Of a stretch of DNA of 43,947 bases, positions 24,766 through 32,704 are shown piece by piece (the stretch's first letter is position 1; each line of letters opens with the position of its first letter). The stretch is from positions 1 through 43,947 of the forward strand of contig CAJTLU010000020.1 of NCBI GenBank assembly GCA_910577175.1, read 5' to 3'. Source of the DNA: an uncultured Lachnospiraceae bacterium (GTDB taxonomy: Bacteria; Bacillota; Clostridia; Lachnospirales; Lachnospiraceae). Below the pieces are notes generated by a model. It did no database searches, was not told the DNA's origin, and saw only the letters and a list, made by a program, of their open reading frames with translations. Made by a program: the position numbers and the translations under genes.

Positions 24766-24783
24766 GATAAAGGAGCGAGAAGG

Positions 24784-25572
24784 ATGGATAGAAAATATAT
24801 TTACCGGTGTGAAGACAGCGTAGAGGGGATTTTTACTGCGGTTTACGAAGCATGGGCATCCGTACACCGCCATGAGGAAAACCGGATTGAGGTCCGGATG
24901 AGGGAATGGGAGGAGACGTTTTTGTTTGCCGAGTATATTGAGGTTGTGTCAGATGCGGAGAAGAGTGAGAAGGTACAGCGTTCGGTGCGTCTCCGGGTTT
25001 CAGAAGAAGCGTATGAGATGGTAATGAAGGCAGCGCTGTCACAGGAGCCGGAGAAGGGAGAGGTTATCTATCGTTTTCTGATTTTTGCCTACCGGGAAGG
25101 GCCAAAGGCATGCAAAAGCTATGGTAATCCCTGGGCGATGAAGCTGTTTGAAATCGTCCGGAACTTTGAGAATGAGTCGCATCATCTGAAAGGCTTTCTG
25201 CGTTTTGAAGGAAAAGAGAGAGGGCTTCTGTTGGCAAGATATGCGCCGAAGAACAACGTAATAGGGGATTTGATGGAACATTTTTCCGACCGTCTGAATA
25301 CAGAGAATTTTATGATATTTGATGAGAAGCGCCGGATTGCCGGGATTCATCCGGGCGGGGCGGCATGGTTTGTGTACCGTTTAAATGAAGAAGAATACCA
25401 GGAGCTTTGCAGAATGGCGCAGAGTGAAGATATGTATACAGAGCTGTGGCGGATTTTCCACAGCCGGATAGCGATTGAGGAACGGAAGAACCTTCTGCTG
25501 CAGCGCAGTAACCTGCCGCTCCGGTTCCGGCAGTATATGCCGGAGTTTCAAAAGAGCGTCGTGGGAAACTAA
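24784..25572 (+). CDS. Probable DNA metabolism protein (TIGR03915/DUF4130)
   Basis: 262 residues, ATG 24784 after AAGGAGCGAG. It begins YIYRCEDSVEGIFTAVYEAW and carries MKLFEIVRNFENESHHLKGF followed by LRFEGKERGLLLARYAPKNN, the pattern of the DUF4130 protein that pairs with the radical SAM partner and in some genomes is fused to a uracil-DNA glycosylase. Its biochemical role is not established; DNA repair is inferred from that partnership. Its stop overlaps the stop of the convergent YitT gene by four bases. Confidence 0.88.
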   Translation: MDRKYIYRCEDSVEGIFTAVYEAWASVHRHEENRIEVRMREWEETFLFAEYIEVVSDAEKSEKVQRSVRLRVSEEAYEMVMKAALSQEPEKGEVIYRFLIFAYREGPKACKSYGNPWAMKLFEIVRNFENESHHLKGFLRFEGKERGLLLARYAPKNNVIGDLMEHFSDRLNTENFMIFDEKRRIAGIHPGGAAWFVYRLNEEEYQELCRMAQSEDMYTELWRIFHSRIAIEERKNLLLQRSNLPLRFRQYMPEFQKSVVGN

Positions 25573-26465
25573 ATGACTGAAAAGCCTTTTCCATGGATTT
25601 CGTGCGCTTCCAACAGAATAATAAACGCGTCCTTGTCTTTGCGGGTGACTTCCTGCAGGATGCGGTACATCTGTTTCGAACTGCTTACGACCATGACAGT
25701 CTGTTTGTCCTCCATGCGGTAACCGCCCTGCGATTTTAAAATTGTCGAGCCGCGGTTACTGCACTCCTCTATTAGTTTGCAGATGTCTTTCCCCTGTTTT
25801 GTTACAATAAAAGCAATTTTCCCAGAATTGATACCATAGAACATCTTGTCTACTACGACGGCGAAGAGATAGTTGACAATCATGCCGTAAAGAATCCCAT
25901 CAAAGTCACGGAATAAAAGACCGCCGACAATAATAATACCGACATCAATCAGGAAGGCGATTGTGCCGAGACGCAGATGTGGCTTTTTGCTCTTTAGTGC
26001 CATAATGAGGAAGTCTGCGCCTCCTGTAGAGGAGTTTCTCATATAGATAAGCGCGTAGCCGATGCCGCCAAGGATTCCGGTAACGAGTGCGGCTAACAGG
26101 CGCATTCCCTGATAGGAGGGCAGAAGGGGGGCGATATAGTCAATGAACAAGGAGGAGATTACCATACAGCGGAAGGATTTGATTAAAAAGGAGGTTCCGA
26201 TTAAGCGGCCGCACAGGATTGCTACCGGGATATTCAGAAAGATAGTAGAAATACCAATAGGAATTCTAAAAAAGCGGTTCAGAATAATAGAAATACCGGA
26301 AAAGCCGGTCATCGGAAAGCCGGCGGAAAGGGCAAAGTTATGGACCGCCAGTGCAATCAGAATGCTTCCAATGACTTCAAACAGAATGTCCATCCCGATT
26401 TCTGGCCAGTTTCTTTTTCTTCTATAGAATGATGCAGTTGTCCCCGTGTGTTTCTTAAATTTCAT
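25569..26465 (-). CDS. YitT-family membrane protein
   Basis: 298 residues. I start at ATG 26465 (MKFKKHTG), seven bases after GGAG; longer starts at 26477 and 26621 lack a site. Five or six membrane segments are visible (for example VIGSILIALAVHNFALSAGF, GISTIFLNIPVAILCGRLIG, LLAALVTGILGGIGYALIY), the glycine-rich STGGADFLIMALK, then a soluble DUF2179 C-terminus (GSTILKSQGGYRMEDKQTVM). YitT proteins are widespread, sometimes linked to stress or transport, with no proven substrate. Divergent from the oxidoreductase at 26622; the shared 156-base spacer must hold both promoters. Confidence 0.9.
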   Translation of the reverse strand: MKFKKHTGTTASFYRRKRNWPEIGMDILFEVIGSILIALAVHNFALSAGFPMTGFSGISIILNRFFRIPIGISTIFLNIPVAILCGRLIGTSFLIKSFRCMVISSLFIDYIAPLLPSYQGMRLLAALVTGILGGIGYALIYMRNSSTGGADFLIMALKSKKPHLRLGTIAFLIDVGIIIVGGLLFRDFDGILYGMIVNYLFAVVVDKMFYGINSGKIAFIVTKQGKDICKLIEECSNRGSTILKSQGGYRMEDKQTVMVVSSSKQMYRILQEVTRKDKDAFIILLEAHEIHGKGFSVI

Positions 26466-26621
26466 GTCAGGCTCCATTATGATAAGTGGCTGATATTTCG
26501 GTAACGAATCATAGTATTTCCAAAAACTGCACATACTACTCCCGTTACTTAGGCAGGGTGCGGCATTTTGTTTGCAGCTGGCTGCAGAACAGGAGCAGCG
26601 CGGCGGATTTGGAGGTTTCAT

Positions 26622-27929
26622 ATGCGTTCTTTATGGGAAAAGGATACGGCATTGCTGGAGTTTGAATCATTCAGCGGCGAAAAGAAGACAGATGTTTTAA
26701 TTATCGGCGGGGGACTGGCGGGGATTCTTTGCGCTTATTTTTTGCAGAAGTTCGGAGTAGAATACTGTCTGGTTGAAGCAGGAAAAATCGGTGCAGGGGT
26801 GACAGGGCATACCACGGCTAAGATTACGGCACAGCATGGTCTGATTTATGGGAAAATAGCAGGCAAATACGGCTTAGAAGCGGCGGCACGGTATCTTTCC
26901 ATAAACCAGATGGCGTTAGAGAATTATCGTGTGCTTTGTAAAGAAATGCAGTGTGATTTTGAAGAGAGGGATAATTTTGTCTATTCTATGAAGAGCAGGG
27001 ATAAGTTAGAGCGTGAGATGAGAGTGCTGGAACGTATCGGAGCCGGTGCAAAGTTTGCAGAAAATCTCCCGCTTCCGTTTCCGACATGCGGCGCGGTTTC
27101 CTTCCCGAAGCAGGCGCAGTTTCACCCGTTAAAGTTCCTTGCCGGTATTTCTAAGAATCTGGCAATTTATGAACATACAAAGGTGTGCGGGTTTGAAGGA
27201 AAAACAGTAATGACGGAAAAGGGAAGGATTAAGGCACAGCGGATTATTATTGCTACGCATTTTCCGATGTTAAACAAGCATGGCTGGTATTTTGTGAAGA
27301 TGTACCAGCACCGTTCCTATGTCCTTGCTCTGAAAAATGCGCCGTTGCCGGACGGGATGTATGTAGATGAAGCAAAGGACGGCTTTTCTTTCCGGACCGC
27401 AGGAGACTGTCTTTTATTCGGGGGCGGCTCACATCGGACCGGAAAGCGCGGCGGAAGCTATACCGGGCTCAGACAGGCGGCAGCGACGTATTATCCGAAG
27501 GCAGAGGAGGCAGCCTGCTGGGCGGCGCAGGATTGCATGACCTTAGACTCGATACCATATATCGGGCGGTATTCCAGAGGGACAGACGGACTTTATACGG
27601 CAACCGGCTTTAATAAGTGGGGAATGACTTCGTCTATGGTGGCGGCAATGCTTTTATCGGATTTGCTTCTGGGAAAGAAAAACGAAAGTGCCGAAGTGTT
27701 TTCGCCCTCCAGAGGGATGCTGAGCGGCCAGCTGTTTCTAAATCTGGCAGAGTCTGCCGCCGGACTTTTGCATTTTGGGAAAAGGAGATGCCCGCATCTC
27801 GGCTGCGCGCTGCGATGGAACCGGGAGGAGCATAGCTGGGATTGTCCTTGCCATGGTTCCCGTTTCAGTGCAGACGGGCACCTGCTGGATAATCCGGCAA
27901 ATGGGAATCTGAAGCCCCTTAAAAGGTGA
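26622..27929 (+). CDS. FAD-dependent oxidoreductase with C-terminal Rieske domain
   Basis: 435 residues, ATG 26622 six bases after GGAGG. An N-terminal dinucleotide fold (VLIIGGGLAGILCAYFLQKF, then LVEAGKIGAG and TGHTTAKITAQHG) binds FAD in the style of the DAO/glycine-oxidase group; a second nucleotide region is IIIATHFPM. After about residue 380 comes a Rieske domain with both ligand pairs, CPHLGC and CPCHGSRFSADG, holding a 2Fe-2S cluster. Such fusions (like B. subtilis YhfW) pass electrons from flavin to iron-sulfur centre; the substrate is unknown. A hairpin at 27987 may end the transcript. Confidence 0.9.
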   Translation: MRSLWEKDTALLEFESFSGEKKTDVLIIGGGLAGILCAYFLQKFGVEYCLVEAGKIGAGVTGHTTAKITAQHGLIYGKIAGKYGLEAAARYLSINQMALENYRVLCKEMQCDFEERDNFVYSMKSRDKLEREMRVLERIGAGAKFAENLPLPFPTCGAVSFPKQAQFHPLKFLAGISKNLAIYEHTKVCGFEGKTVMTEKGRIKAQRIIIATHFPMLNKHGWYFVKMYQHRSYVLALKNAPLPDGMYVDEAKDGFSFRTAGDCLLFGGGSHRTGKRGGSYTGLRQAAATYYPKAEEAACWAAQDCMTLDSIPYIGRYSRGTDGLYTATGFNKWGMTSSMVAAMLLSDLLLGKKNESAEVFSPSRGMLSGQLFLNLAESAAGLLHFGKRRCPHLGCALRWNREEHSWDCPCHGSRFSADGHLLDNPANGNLKPLKR

Positions 27930-27986
27930 TTCCGGCTGTGTAAAAACAGCGGTTCTTCGGACAAATGCGAAATAAAGCAGAAATAT

Positions 27987-28011
27987 AGCAGCCAGGACCT
28001 TCAGGGCTGCT
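27987..28011 (+). terminator. Weak hairpin after the oxidoreductase gene
   Basis: AGCAGCC (27987-27993) pairs exactly with GGCTGCT (28005-28011). Only a short TT follows, so termination is likely but not strong. Confidence 0.45.
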
Positions 28012-28042
28012 TAAAAATGCGGAAACTCAGGCAGTATCTTTA

Positions 28043-28071
28043 TTGACTGTGCCCATGCTTTTTGTTATACT
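28043..28071 (+). promoter_or_regulatory. Promoter of the 28127 gene
   Basis: TTGACT (28043-28048), 17 bases, TATACT (28066-28071), about 50 bases before ATG 28127. Confidence 0.75.
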
Positions 28072-28126
28072 GGAAATATCTAGAAAAACAGCATGCCGGA
28101 GAGTGGTATACGGAAAGGAGGAGGGA

Positions 28127-28693
28127 ATGAATGAAAGCAGAACATTACTTTCACAAAAGGAAATAGATGCCTTAGTTGCTTTTTTGACGACGAAGGAAAA
28201 GGTCGGAAACGAAGTTTTGGACCAGGCAAGCATTGACCGTCTGATTAAGTTTTTGTCAGACGGCAGGTTTATGGAAAAGGCAGGAACAGAGGTCAGTGTA
28301 GGGCATCTTTTTGCAAATTCGGTACTTTCCATTGAAAAAGATATTGCAATACAAAGGAATCAATGTACATTAACTTATGAAAAAGATGAAAAAGGGTATG
28401 CACATATTCTTTGCGTCAATCGTATAACAGGAGTGAAGTATGAGATAACGCCAGAGTGTTTAAATCAACCAAAGCTTGTAGAAAACACAGGAGAAGTCTG
28501 GGGGAGAGCAGTTATGCCATTTTTGTTTGACCTTGCAGCGATGCAGCTTCAGGTGAAGTATACGGCAGAGGTTTTTTCAGCAGTTTGCAGCGATTTTGCA
28601 GAGCTTATGTATGGGGATGAAAACGCCCGTCTGCCGGATGTTTATCTGCCAAGTGCCGCCCGGGTTTTGGATAATATTAAAAGAGAATCTTGA
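28127..28693 (+). CDS. Hypothetical protein with tandem FliM/FliN-like N-terminal motifs
   Basis: 188 residues, ATG 28127 after GGAGGAGGG. The N-terminus has LLSQKEIDALVAFL and again LDQASIDRLIKFL about 30 residues on. The first closely matches the LSQEEIDALL peptide with which FliM and FliN bind phosphorylated CheY. The rest (CTLTYEKDEKGYAHILCVNR, then FLFDLAAMQLQVKYTAEV) shows no known domain or membrane segment. No flagellar genes are in the window. A role in two-component signalling is possible, but the motif is short and convergence is possible. It stands alone with its own promoter. Confidence 0.75.
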   Translation: MNESRTLLSQKEIDALVAFLTTKEKVGNEVLDQASIDRLIKFLSDGRFMEKAGTEVSVGHLFANSVLSIEKDIAIQRNQCTLTYEKDEKGYAHILCVNRITGVKYEITPECLNQPKLVENTGEVWGRAVMPFLFDLAAMQLQVKYTAEVFSAVCSDFAELMYGDENARLPDVYLPSAARVLDNIKRES

Positions 28694-28702
28694 TAAAAGG
28701 TA

Positions 28703-28731
28703 TTGACGAATGGAAAAAAAGGTGGTATAAC
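28703..28731 (+). promoter_or_regulatory. Promoter of the HPr-like/tgt/yajC block
   Basis: TTGACG (28703-28708), 17 bases, TATAAC (28726-28731), about 85 bases before ATG 28816. Confidence 0.65.
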
Positions 28732-28815
28732 TGCTAATTATAACTTAGTTGATGTCGTATTTTGACTCTTAAACGTTAAAACAGCTTGTGCTATTTGGAA
28801 AAAGGAGGTAGCAGT

Positions 28816-29040
28816 ATGAAAAACATTTTCATTCGTTTAAATGATCCAGAAGCAGTAAAGGAGTTTGTGAGCGCCGCAGAGAAATGCAGTTTTGACATTG
28901 ATGTAAAGTATAATCGCATTATTGTAGATGCAAAGTCATTTCTCGGAGTGCTGGGACTTTGCCCTAACAAGGTTTCGGTATGCAGCCATGGAGAAGACGT
29001 GGCATTTGAAAGACTGTTGGAGAAATTCGCAGTCTGCTAA
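28816..29040 (+). CDS. HPr-like protein without the phosphorylated histidine
   Basis: 74 residues, ATG 28816 after AAGGAGG. The HPr fold is suggested by FVSAAEKCSFDIDVKYNRII and the conserved VDAKSFLGVLGL. In true HPr a histidine near residue 15 sits in a GIHARPA loop and carries phosphate from enzyme I. That loop is absent here and the equivalent region reads NDPEAVKEF. It cannot work as a normal sugar-transport phosphocarrier. Such histidine-less HPr relatives are common in Lachnospiraceae and may act as regulators. tgt starts nine bases later, so they are co-transcribed. Confidence 0.75.
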   Translation: MKNIFIRLNDPEAVKEFVSAAEKCSFDIDVKYNRIIVDAKSFLGVLGLCPNKVSVCSHGEDVAFERLLEKFAVC

Positions 29041-29049
29041 AGGAGTATC

Positions 29050-30186
29050 ATGTATCGTTTGATTTGTCGGGACGGGAATGCAAAGCGCGGTGAGCTGGTT
29101 ACGGTTCACGGTACGGTGCAGACACCGTTGTTTATGAATGTTGGTACTGCTGCTGCGATTAAAGGCGCGGTGTCGACAATGGATTTACATGAAATCGGGA
29201 CGCAGGTAGAGCTTTCCAACACGTATCATCTACATGTGCGTCCCGGAGACCATGTGGTTAAGAAGCTTGGCGGACTTCACCGTTTTATGAACTGGGACAG
29301 GCCAATACTGACGGATTCGGGCGGATTTCAGGTTTTTTCTCTGGCGGGTCTTAGGAAGATAAAGGAAGAGGGCGTTTATTTTAACTCCCATGTGGACGGC
29401 CGGAAGATTTTCATGGGACCGGAGGAGAGTATGCAGATTCAGTCAAATCTTGCATCGACGATTGCAATGGCATTTGATGAATGCCCGCCGTATCCGGCAA
29501 CCAGGGAGTATATGGAAAATTCTGTGGCTCGTACTACACGTTGGTTGTTGCGTTGCAAAAACGAGATGGCGCGTCTGAATTCTTTGGAGGATACGATTAA
29601 TCCGAAGCAGATGCTGTTTGGTATCAATCAGGGCGGTACTTATACCGACATCCGGATTGAGCATGCCAAACGGATTTCCGAGCTTGATTTGGACGGTTAT
29701 GCACTAGGAGGTCTTGCTGTCGGAGAATCGCACGAGGAAATGTACCGTATTCTGGAAGAGACGGTTCCTTATCTTCCGTTGGAGAAGCCGACTTATCTGA
29801 TGGGAGTCGGTACGCCGGTCAATATTTTAGAGGGCGTAGAGCGTGGCGTTGACTTTTTTGATTGTGTATATCCCGCAAGAAACGGGAGGCATGGTAATGC
29901 TTATACGAACAAGGGAAAGATGACGCTATTGAACGCAAAGTACGAGACGGATGACCGGCCGCTCGAGGAAGGTTGCGCTTGTCCGGCCTGCCGCCATTAC
30001 AGCAGAGCGTATATTCGTCATTTGCTGAAAGCAAAGGAGATGCTGGGGCTTCGGCTTCTGGTGACACATAATTTATATTTTTACAACAAGATGATGGAGG
30101 AAATACGCGGAGCAATTGAAGAAAAGCGTTTTTCGGAGTATAAAAAAGAAAAAATTGCAGGCTTTGAAGCCGGGGAAAAAAATTAA
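29050..30186 (+). CDS. tgt: tRNA-guanine transglycosylase
   Basis: 378 residues, ATG 29050 with AAAGGAG upstream. It swaps guanine 34 in GUN tRNAs for the queuine precursor preQ1. Visible: the nucleophile/substrate region ILTDSGGFQVFSL, FDECPPYPA, GLAVGES, DFFDCVYPARNGRHGNAYTN (catalytic aspartate), and the zinc site CACPACRHYSRAYIRHL with a later histidine. Normal length for the bacterial enzyme. It sits between an HPr-like gene and yajC, the usual tgt-yajC core arrangement. Confidence 0.97.
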   Translation: MYRLICRDGNAKRGELVTVHGTVQTPLFMNVGTAAAIKGAVSTMDLHEIGTQVELSNTYHLHVRPGDHVVKKLGGLHRFMNWDRPILTDSGGFQVFSLAGLRKIKEEGVYFNSHVDGRKIFMGPEESMQIQSNLASTIAMAFDECPPYPATREYMENSVARTTRWLLRCKNEMARLNSLEDTINPKQMLFGINQGGTYTDIRIEHAKRISELDLDGYALGGLAVGESHEEMYRILEETVPYLPLEKPTYLMGVGTPVNILEGVERGVDFFDCVYPARNGRHGNAYTNKGKMTLLNAKYETDDRPLEEGCACPACRHYSRAYIRHLLKAKEMLGLRLLVTHNLYFYNKMMEEIRGAIEEKRFSEYKKEKIAGFEAGEKN

Positions 30187-30216
30187 CGATGCAATATGCA
30201 CAAAAAGGAGGAATTT

Positions 30217-30588
30217 ATGTTTCAATTTTTGACAGCGGCGGACACAACGCCTGCGCCGACAGGTTCCGGTGGACTCGGAATGACTGCGTACTATGTGGTA
30301 ATGATTGTTGTTATGGTGGTTTTGTTCTATTTTATGGCAATCAGGCCACAGAAGAAGCAGCAGAGAAAGCAGGATGAGCTAATGTCATCCATTGCAATTG
30401 GCGACAGCGTTTTAACGACAGCAGGATTTTACGGTGTAGTCATTGATATTGTAAATGACGAGGTGATTATTGTAGAGTTCGGAAATAACAAGAACTGCCG
30501 CATTCCGATGCAGAAGCGTGCAATTGTAGAGGTAGAAAAGCCTGCCGAGGAAGAGACAAAGCCGGCTGCCAAGGCAGAGAATAAGTAA
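30217..30588 (+). CDS. yajC: Preprotein translocase subunit YajC
   Basis: 123 residues, ATG 30217 after AAAGGAGG. A single membrane helix (YYVVMIVVMVVLFYFMAIRP) is followed by the conserved RPQKKQQRKQDELMSSI and GDSVLTTAGFYGVV of YajC, then an acidic/alanine-rich tail. It joins SecDF in helping protein export. Co-transcribed with tgt; a terminator follows. Confidence 0.95.
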   Translation: MFQFLTAADTTPAPTGSGGLGMTAYYVVMIVVMVVLFYFMAIRPQKKQQRKQDELMSSIAIGDSVLTTAGFYGVVIDIVNDEVIIVEFGNNKNCRIPMQKRAIVEVEKPAEEETKPAAKAENK

Positions 30589-30602
30589 TGAAAGATTGTA
30601 TT

Positions 30603-30639
30603 AAAAAGGAGTCACCACAAATGAGGTGACTCCCTTTTG
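30603..30639 (+). terminator. Terminator after yajC
   Basis: GGAGTCACC (30608-30616) pairs exactly with GGTGACTCC (30625-30633), flanked by A-run and CTTTT. Confidence 0.85.
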
Positions 30640-30705
30640 TTACATATAACAAAGTCACAATGAACAAAATTATCAATACGGATTGTTTTACAATAACGCT
30701 ATTGT
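30637..30705 (+). promoter_or_regulatory. Two inverted repeats before the NUDIX gene
   Basis: TTGTTA-CATA-TAACAA (30637-30652) and ACAATA-ACGC-TATTGT (30690-30705) are both perfect. They lie between the yajC terminator and ATG 30741, in the expected promoter region. They may be operators for different factors or small hairpins. Confidence 0.45.
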
Positions 30706-30740
30706 ATTGCAACAAAATAGAAACAGGAGGTAGTTAGAAA

Positions 30741-31259
30741 ATGGCTAAAGATGATATTAGTTTCAGCAAAAATGAAAGGGAGTTTAAGTTCGGAAGTAAG
30801 TGCATTGGTATCAGCTCAAATAAAACAAAATTTAATTTCAGGGTTGCGTGCATTGTTGAAAGGGACGGACAAGTTTTGCTCCATAAACAGAAAAAAGATG
30901 ACTTCTGGAATTTGATTGGTGGACGTTTGAAATATTGTGAAACGTGTGAGGAAGCAATAAGAAGAGAACTTAAGGAGGAAATCGGGTGTGAATGCAAGAG
31001 TGCAAAAATTCTAAGGGTATGCGAGAATTTCTTTGAGTTTAAAGGTACAAGGTTCCATGAAATGTTAGTGATTTTTGGGATAGAATTATTAGGCGACATT
31101 AAAAAAGAAAATATTGAAGAAAAAATAGAAATAAAATGGTTTTCTAAGCAAGAGTTAGAATCGATTAAGATAAAACCAGAATTCGCGAAAAAAATGATGC
31201 TTGAAAAAGAAGAACATTTAGGATGGTTGGTAAACGATGAAATCAGAAGCTTTGTCTAA
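30741..31259 (+). CDS. NUDIX hydrolase
   Basis: 172 residues, ATG 30741 after CAGGAGGTAG. The NUDIX box is GGRLKYCETCEEAIRRELKE followed by EIG, complete. The N-terminus (FNFRVACIVERDGQVLLHKQ) matches the ADP-ribose/mutator branch in style. AT-rich compared with yajC and uvrC, so probably acquired. Two inverted repeats lie in its upstream region. Monocistronic, with a hairpin at 31332. Confidence 0.9.
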   Translation: MAKDDISFSKNEREFKFGSKCIGISSNKTKFNFRVACIVERDGQVLLHKQKKDDFWNLIGGRLKYCETCEEAIRRELKEEIGCECKSAKILRVCENFFEFKGTRFHEMLVIFGIELLGDIKKENIEEKIEIKWFSKQELESIKIKPEFAKKMMLEKEEHLGWLVNDEIRSFV

Positions 31260-31331
31260 CTTTTCGGGGTCAAATCAAAAAAATGCGGCGTTCTCTTTTT
31301 TGGTAGAAAGATTTTCTCTGCTTGTAAGAAG

Positions 31332-31360
31332 AAGGGCCGCGCTTCGTGCGCAGCCCCTTT
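31332..31360 (+). terminator. Terminator between convergent genes
   Basis: AAGGG-CC-GCGC and GCGC-AG-CCCCTT form a stem around TTCGT, followed by TTTTG. Third member of the GCGACAGCCCC-type hairpin group. Confidence 0.7.
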
Positions 31361-31371
31361 TGTATTTCAGA

Positions 31372-32484
31372 TTACAGTTCTGAATTGTTGTTCATGTCAT
31401 AACCGCTTTCGCTGTTCATCAGCTGCTGCATCTCGGCTTTTCTCTCCTGGACAAGACGGGTCATTTCGCCCCGGTTCTTACTATACAGGGAGTTCCACTG
31501 GTTGTCATAGCCAATATAAATGTACGGATAGACAGAAGACAGATAATCCAGAGCCTGTTTGCAGGCGTTTTCACTGCCCATAGGAATGTCAAGCGACACG
31601 CCGTCAGACCTTCTTATCATAATGGAATAGGTCTTCCCGGTCGGGATAAGGCCTTGCCTGTGCTGTACGATATGGGTATATGCCCAGACCAGTTTATCAG
31701 CAGGAGCAAAACGTACTGTGGAGCCGTTCACTGCAATGAGATATTCTTCATTTGCCCGGATGCCCTGTACCGGTGTCTGCATCTGGTAGAACTGCTCGAT
31801 TTTCTGTAGCTCATATTCTTTGTTGCCTTTGGCCTCGCAATATTTCATTACGTCTTTTAAGTTATTTCCGCGGATTCCGGAGATAAGGACAACGAGACCT
31901 ATGATGAAGAATATTGCAAACATAATTACCTTCATAGCAAAGTTACCGGTGTCTACTTTACCGATTTCCCCGACCTTCAGCATGTACGGAATAAATTTGG
32001 CGGCATCTTCTTCTGGTAAGCCGATGGAAGCGACAAATTCTGTATAGAATGTCAGGGACTCTCCCGTTATCGGCTGGATGGTTCCCTTTACTTCGATAAC
32101 CGACAGGTCATTGATATCGACATCCTTTCCATCCATGTAATCCCAGTAAAGTTCCATGTTTGCGTTTAACTCTCGCATTTTGGAACCGCTGCACACAAGA
32201 CCCATGTATTCCTCTTCTCCGACAGGAATGATAAACTCCATGGAAGTGGTCTGGCCCTTGGATTCGGTATAGGCATAGTAATCCATGACATAGCGGATTT
32301 TAGCGGTTACCTTAAGGTCCTCTTTGATATCGGCAGCGTCTAAGGTCTCCAATGCGGCCGGCTTTAGCAGAAGGGCCTTGATATCGTCTATGCTGAATGC
32401 AACGACCACTCCGCTGACAAGGAAGCAAATGATTGCTCCTATAACACACCAGGTTCTGTGCTTTCTTTTTAGCTTTTCAAACAT
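31372..32484 (-). CDS. Two-helix membrane protein of unknown function (DUF6709-like)
   Basis: 370 residues, ATG 32484 after GAGGAGGAT. One N-terminal helix (CVIGAIICFLVSGVVVAFSI), a soluble domain of about 150 residues (FIIPVGEEEYMGLVCSGSKM), a second helix (MKVIMFAIFFIIGLVVLISG), then a cytoplasmic-looking C-terminal domain (EEYLIAVNGSTVRFAPADKL, RRSDGVSLDIPMGS). The architecture recalls DUF6709, from memory only. No enzyme motif. It has its own promoter with palindromes around the start site. Confidence 0.75.
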   Translation of the reverse strand: MFEKLKRKHRTWCVIGAIICFLVSGVVVAFSIDDIKALLLKPAALETLDAADIKEDLKVTAKIRYVMDYYAYTESKGQTTSMEFIIPVGEEEYMGLVCSGSKMRELNANMELYWDYMDGKDVDINDLSVIEVKGTIQPITGESLTFYTEFVASIGLPEEDAAKFIPYMLKVGEIGKVDTGNFAMKVIMFAIFFIIGLVVLISGIRGNNLKDVMKYCEAKGNKEYELQKIEQFYQMQTPVQGIRANEEYLIAVNGSTVRFAPADKLVWAYTHIVQHRQGLIPTGKTYSIMIRRSDGVSLDIPMGSENACKQALDYLSSVYPYIYIGYDNQWNSLYSKNRGEMTRLVQERKAEMQQLMNSESGYDMNNNSEL

Positions 32485-32509
32485 TTCAAATCCTCCTCAT
32501 TTTATTTGA

Positions 32510-32567
32510 ATTCTGTGTATCACAGAATCTCCGCCTGTATTTTACCACAAGTGTGGATAAAATTCAA
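32510..32567 (-). promoter_or_regulatory. Promoter with palindromic sites before the membrane protein gene
   Basis: Minus strand TTGAAT (32562-32567), 17-base spacer, TAAAAT (32539-32544). In the spacer is CCACAAGTGTGG (32545-32556). Downstream of the start is the perfect repeat ATTCTGTG-TAT-CACAGAAT (32510-32528). Either could be an operator; the second could also fold in the mRNA leader. Confidence 0.6.
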
Positions 32568-32704
32568 CAAAATCACACCGGTGTTTTTGCATTTTTTGAA
32601 TAAATTTGGAAAGAGCAGGATGTCACGGAAAATTTTTCTTTAGTTTATTTTCCGCAGATAAATTGTATAATCGCATGGGTCATGGAAATTTATTTTTTCG
32701 TTGT

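Noticed and set aside
25566..25575. Overlapping stop codons of the DUF4130 and YitT genes as a regulatory feature
   Set aside because: Four-base convergent overlaps are common and nothing else marks the site.
28731..29050. preQ1 riboswitch ahead of tgt
   Set aside because: Looked for the small C-rich pseudoknot; the leader is AT-rich without it.
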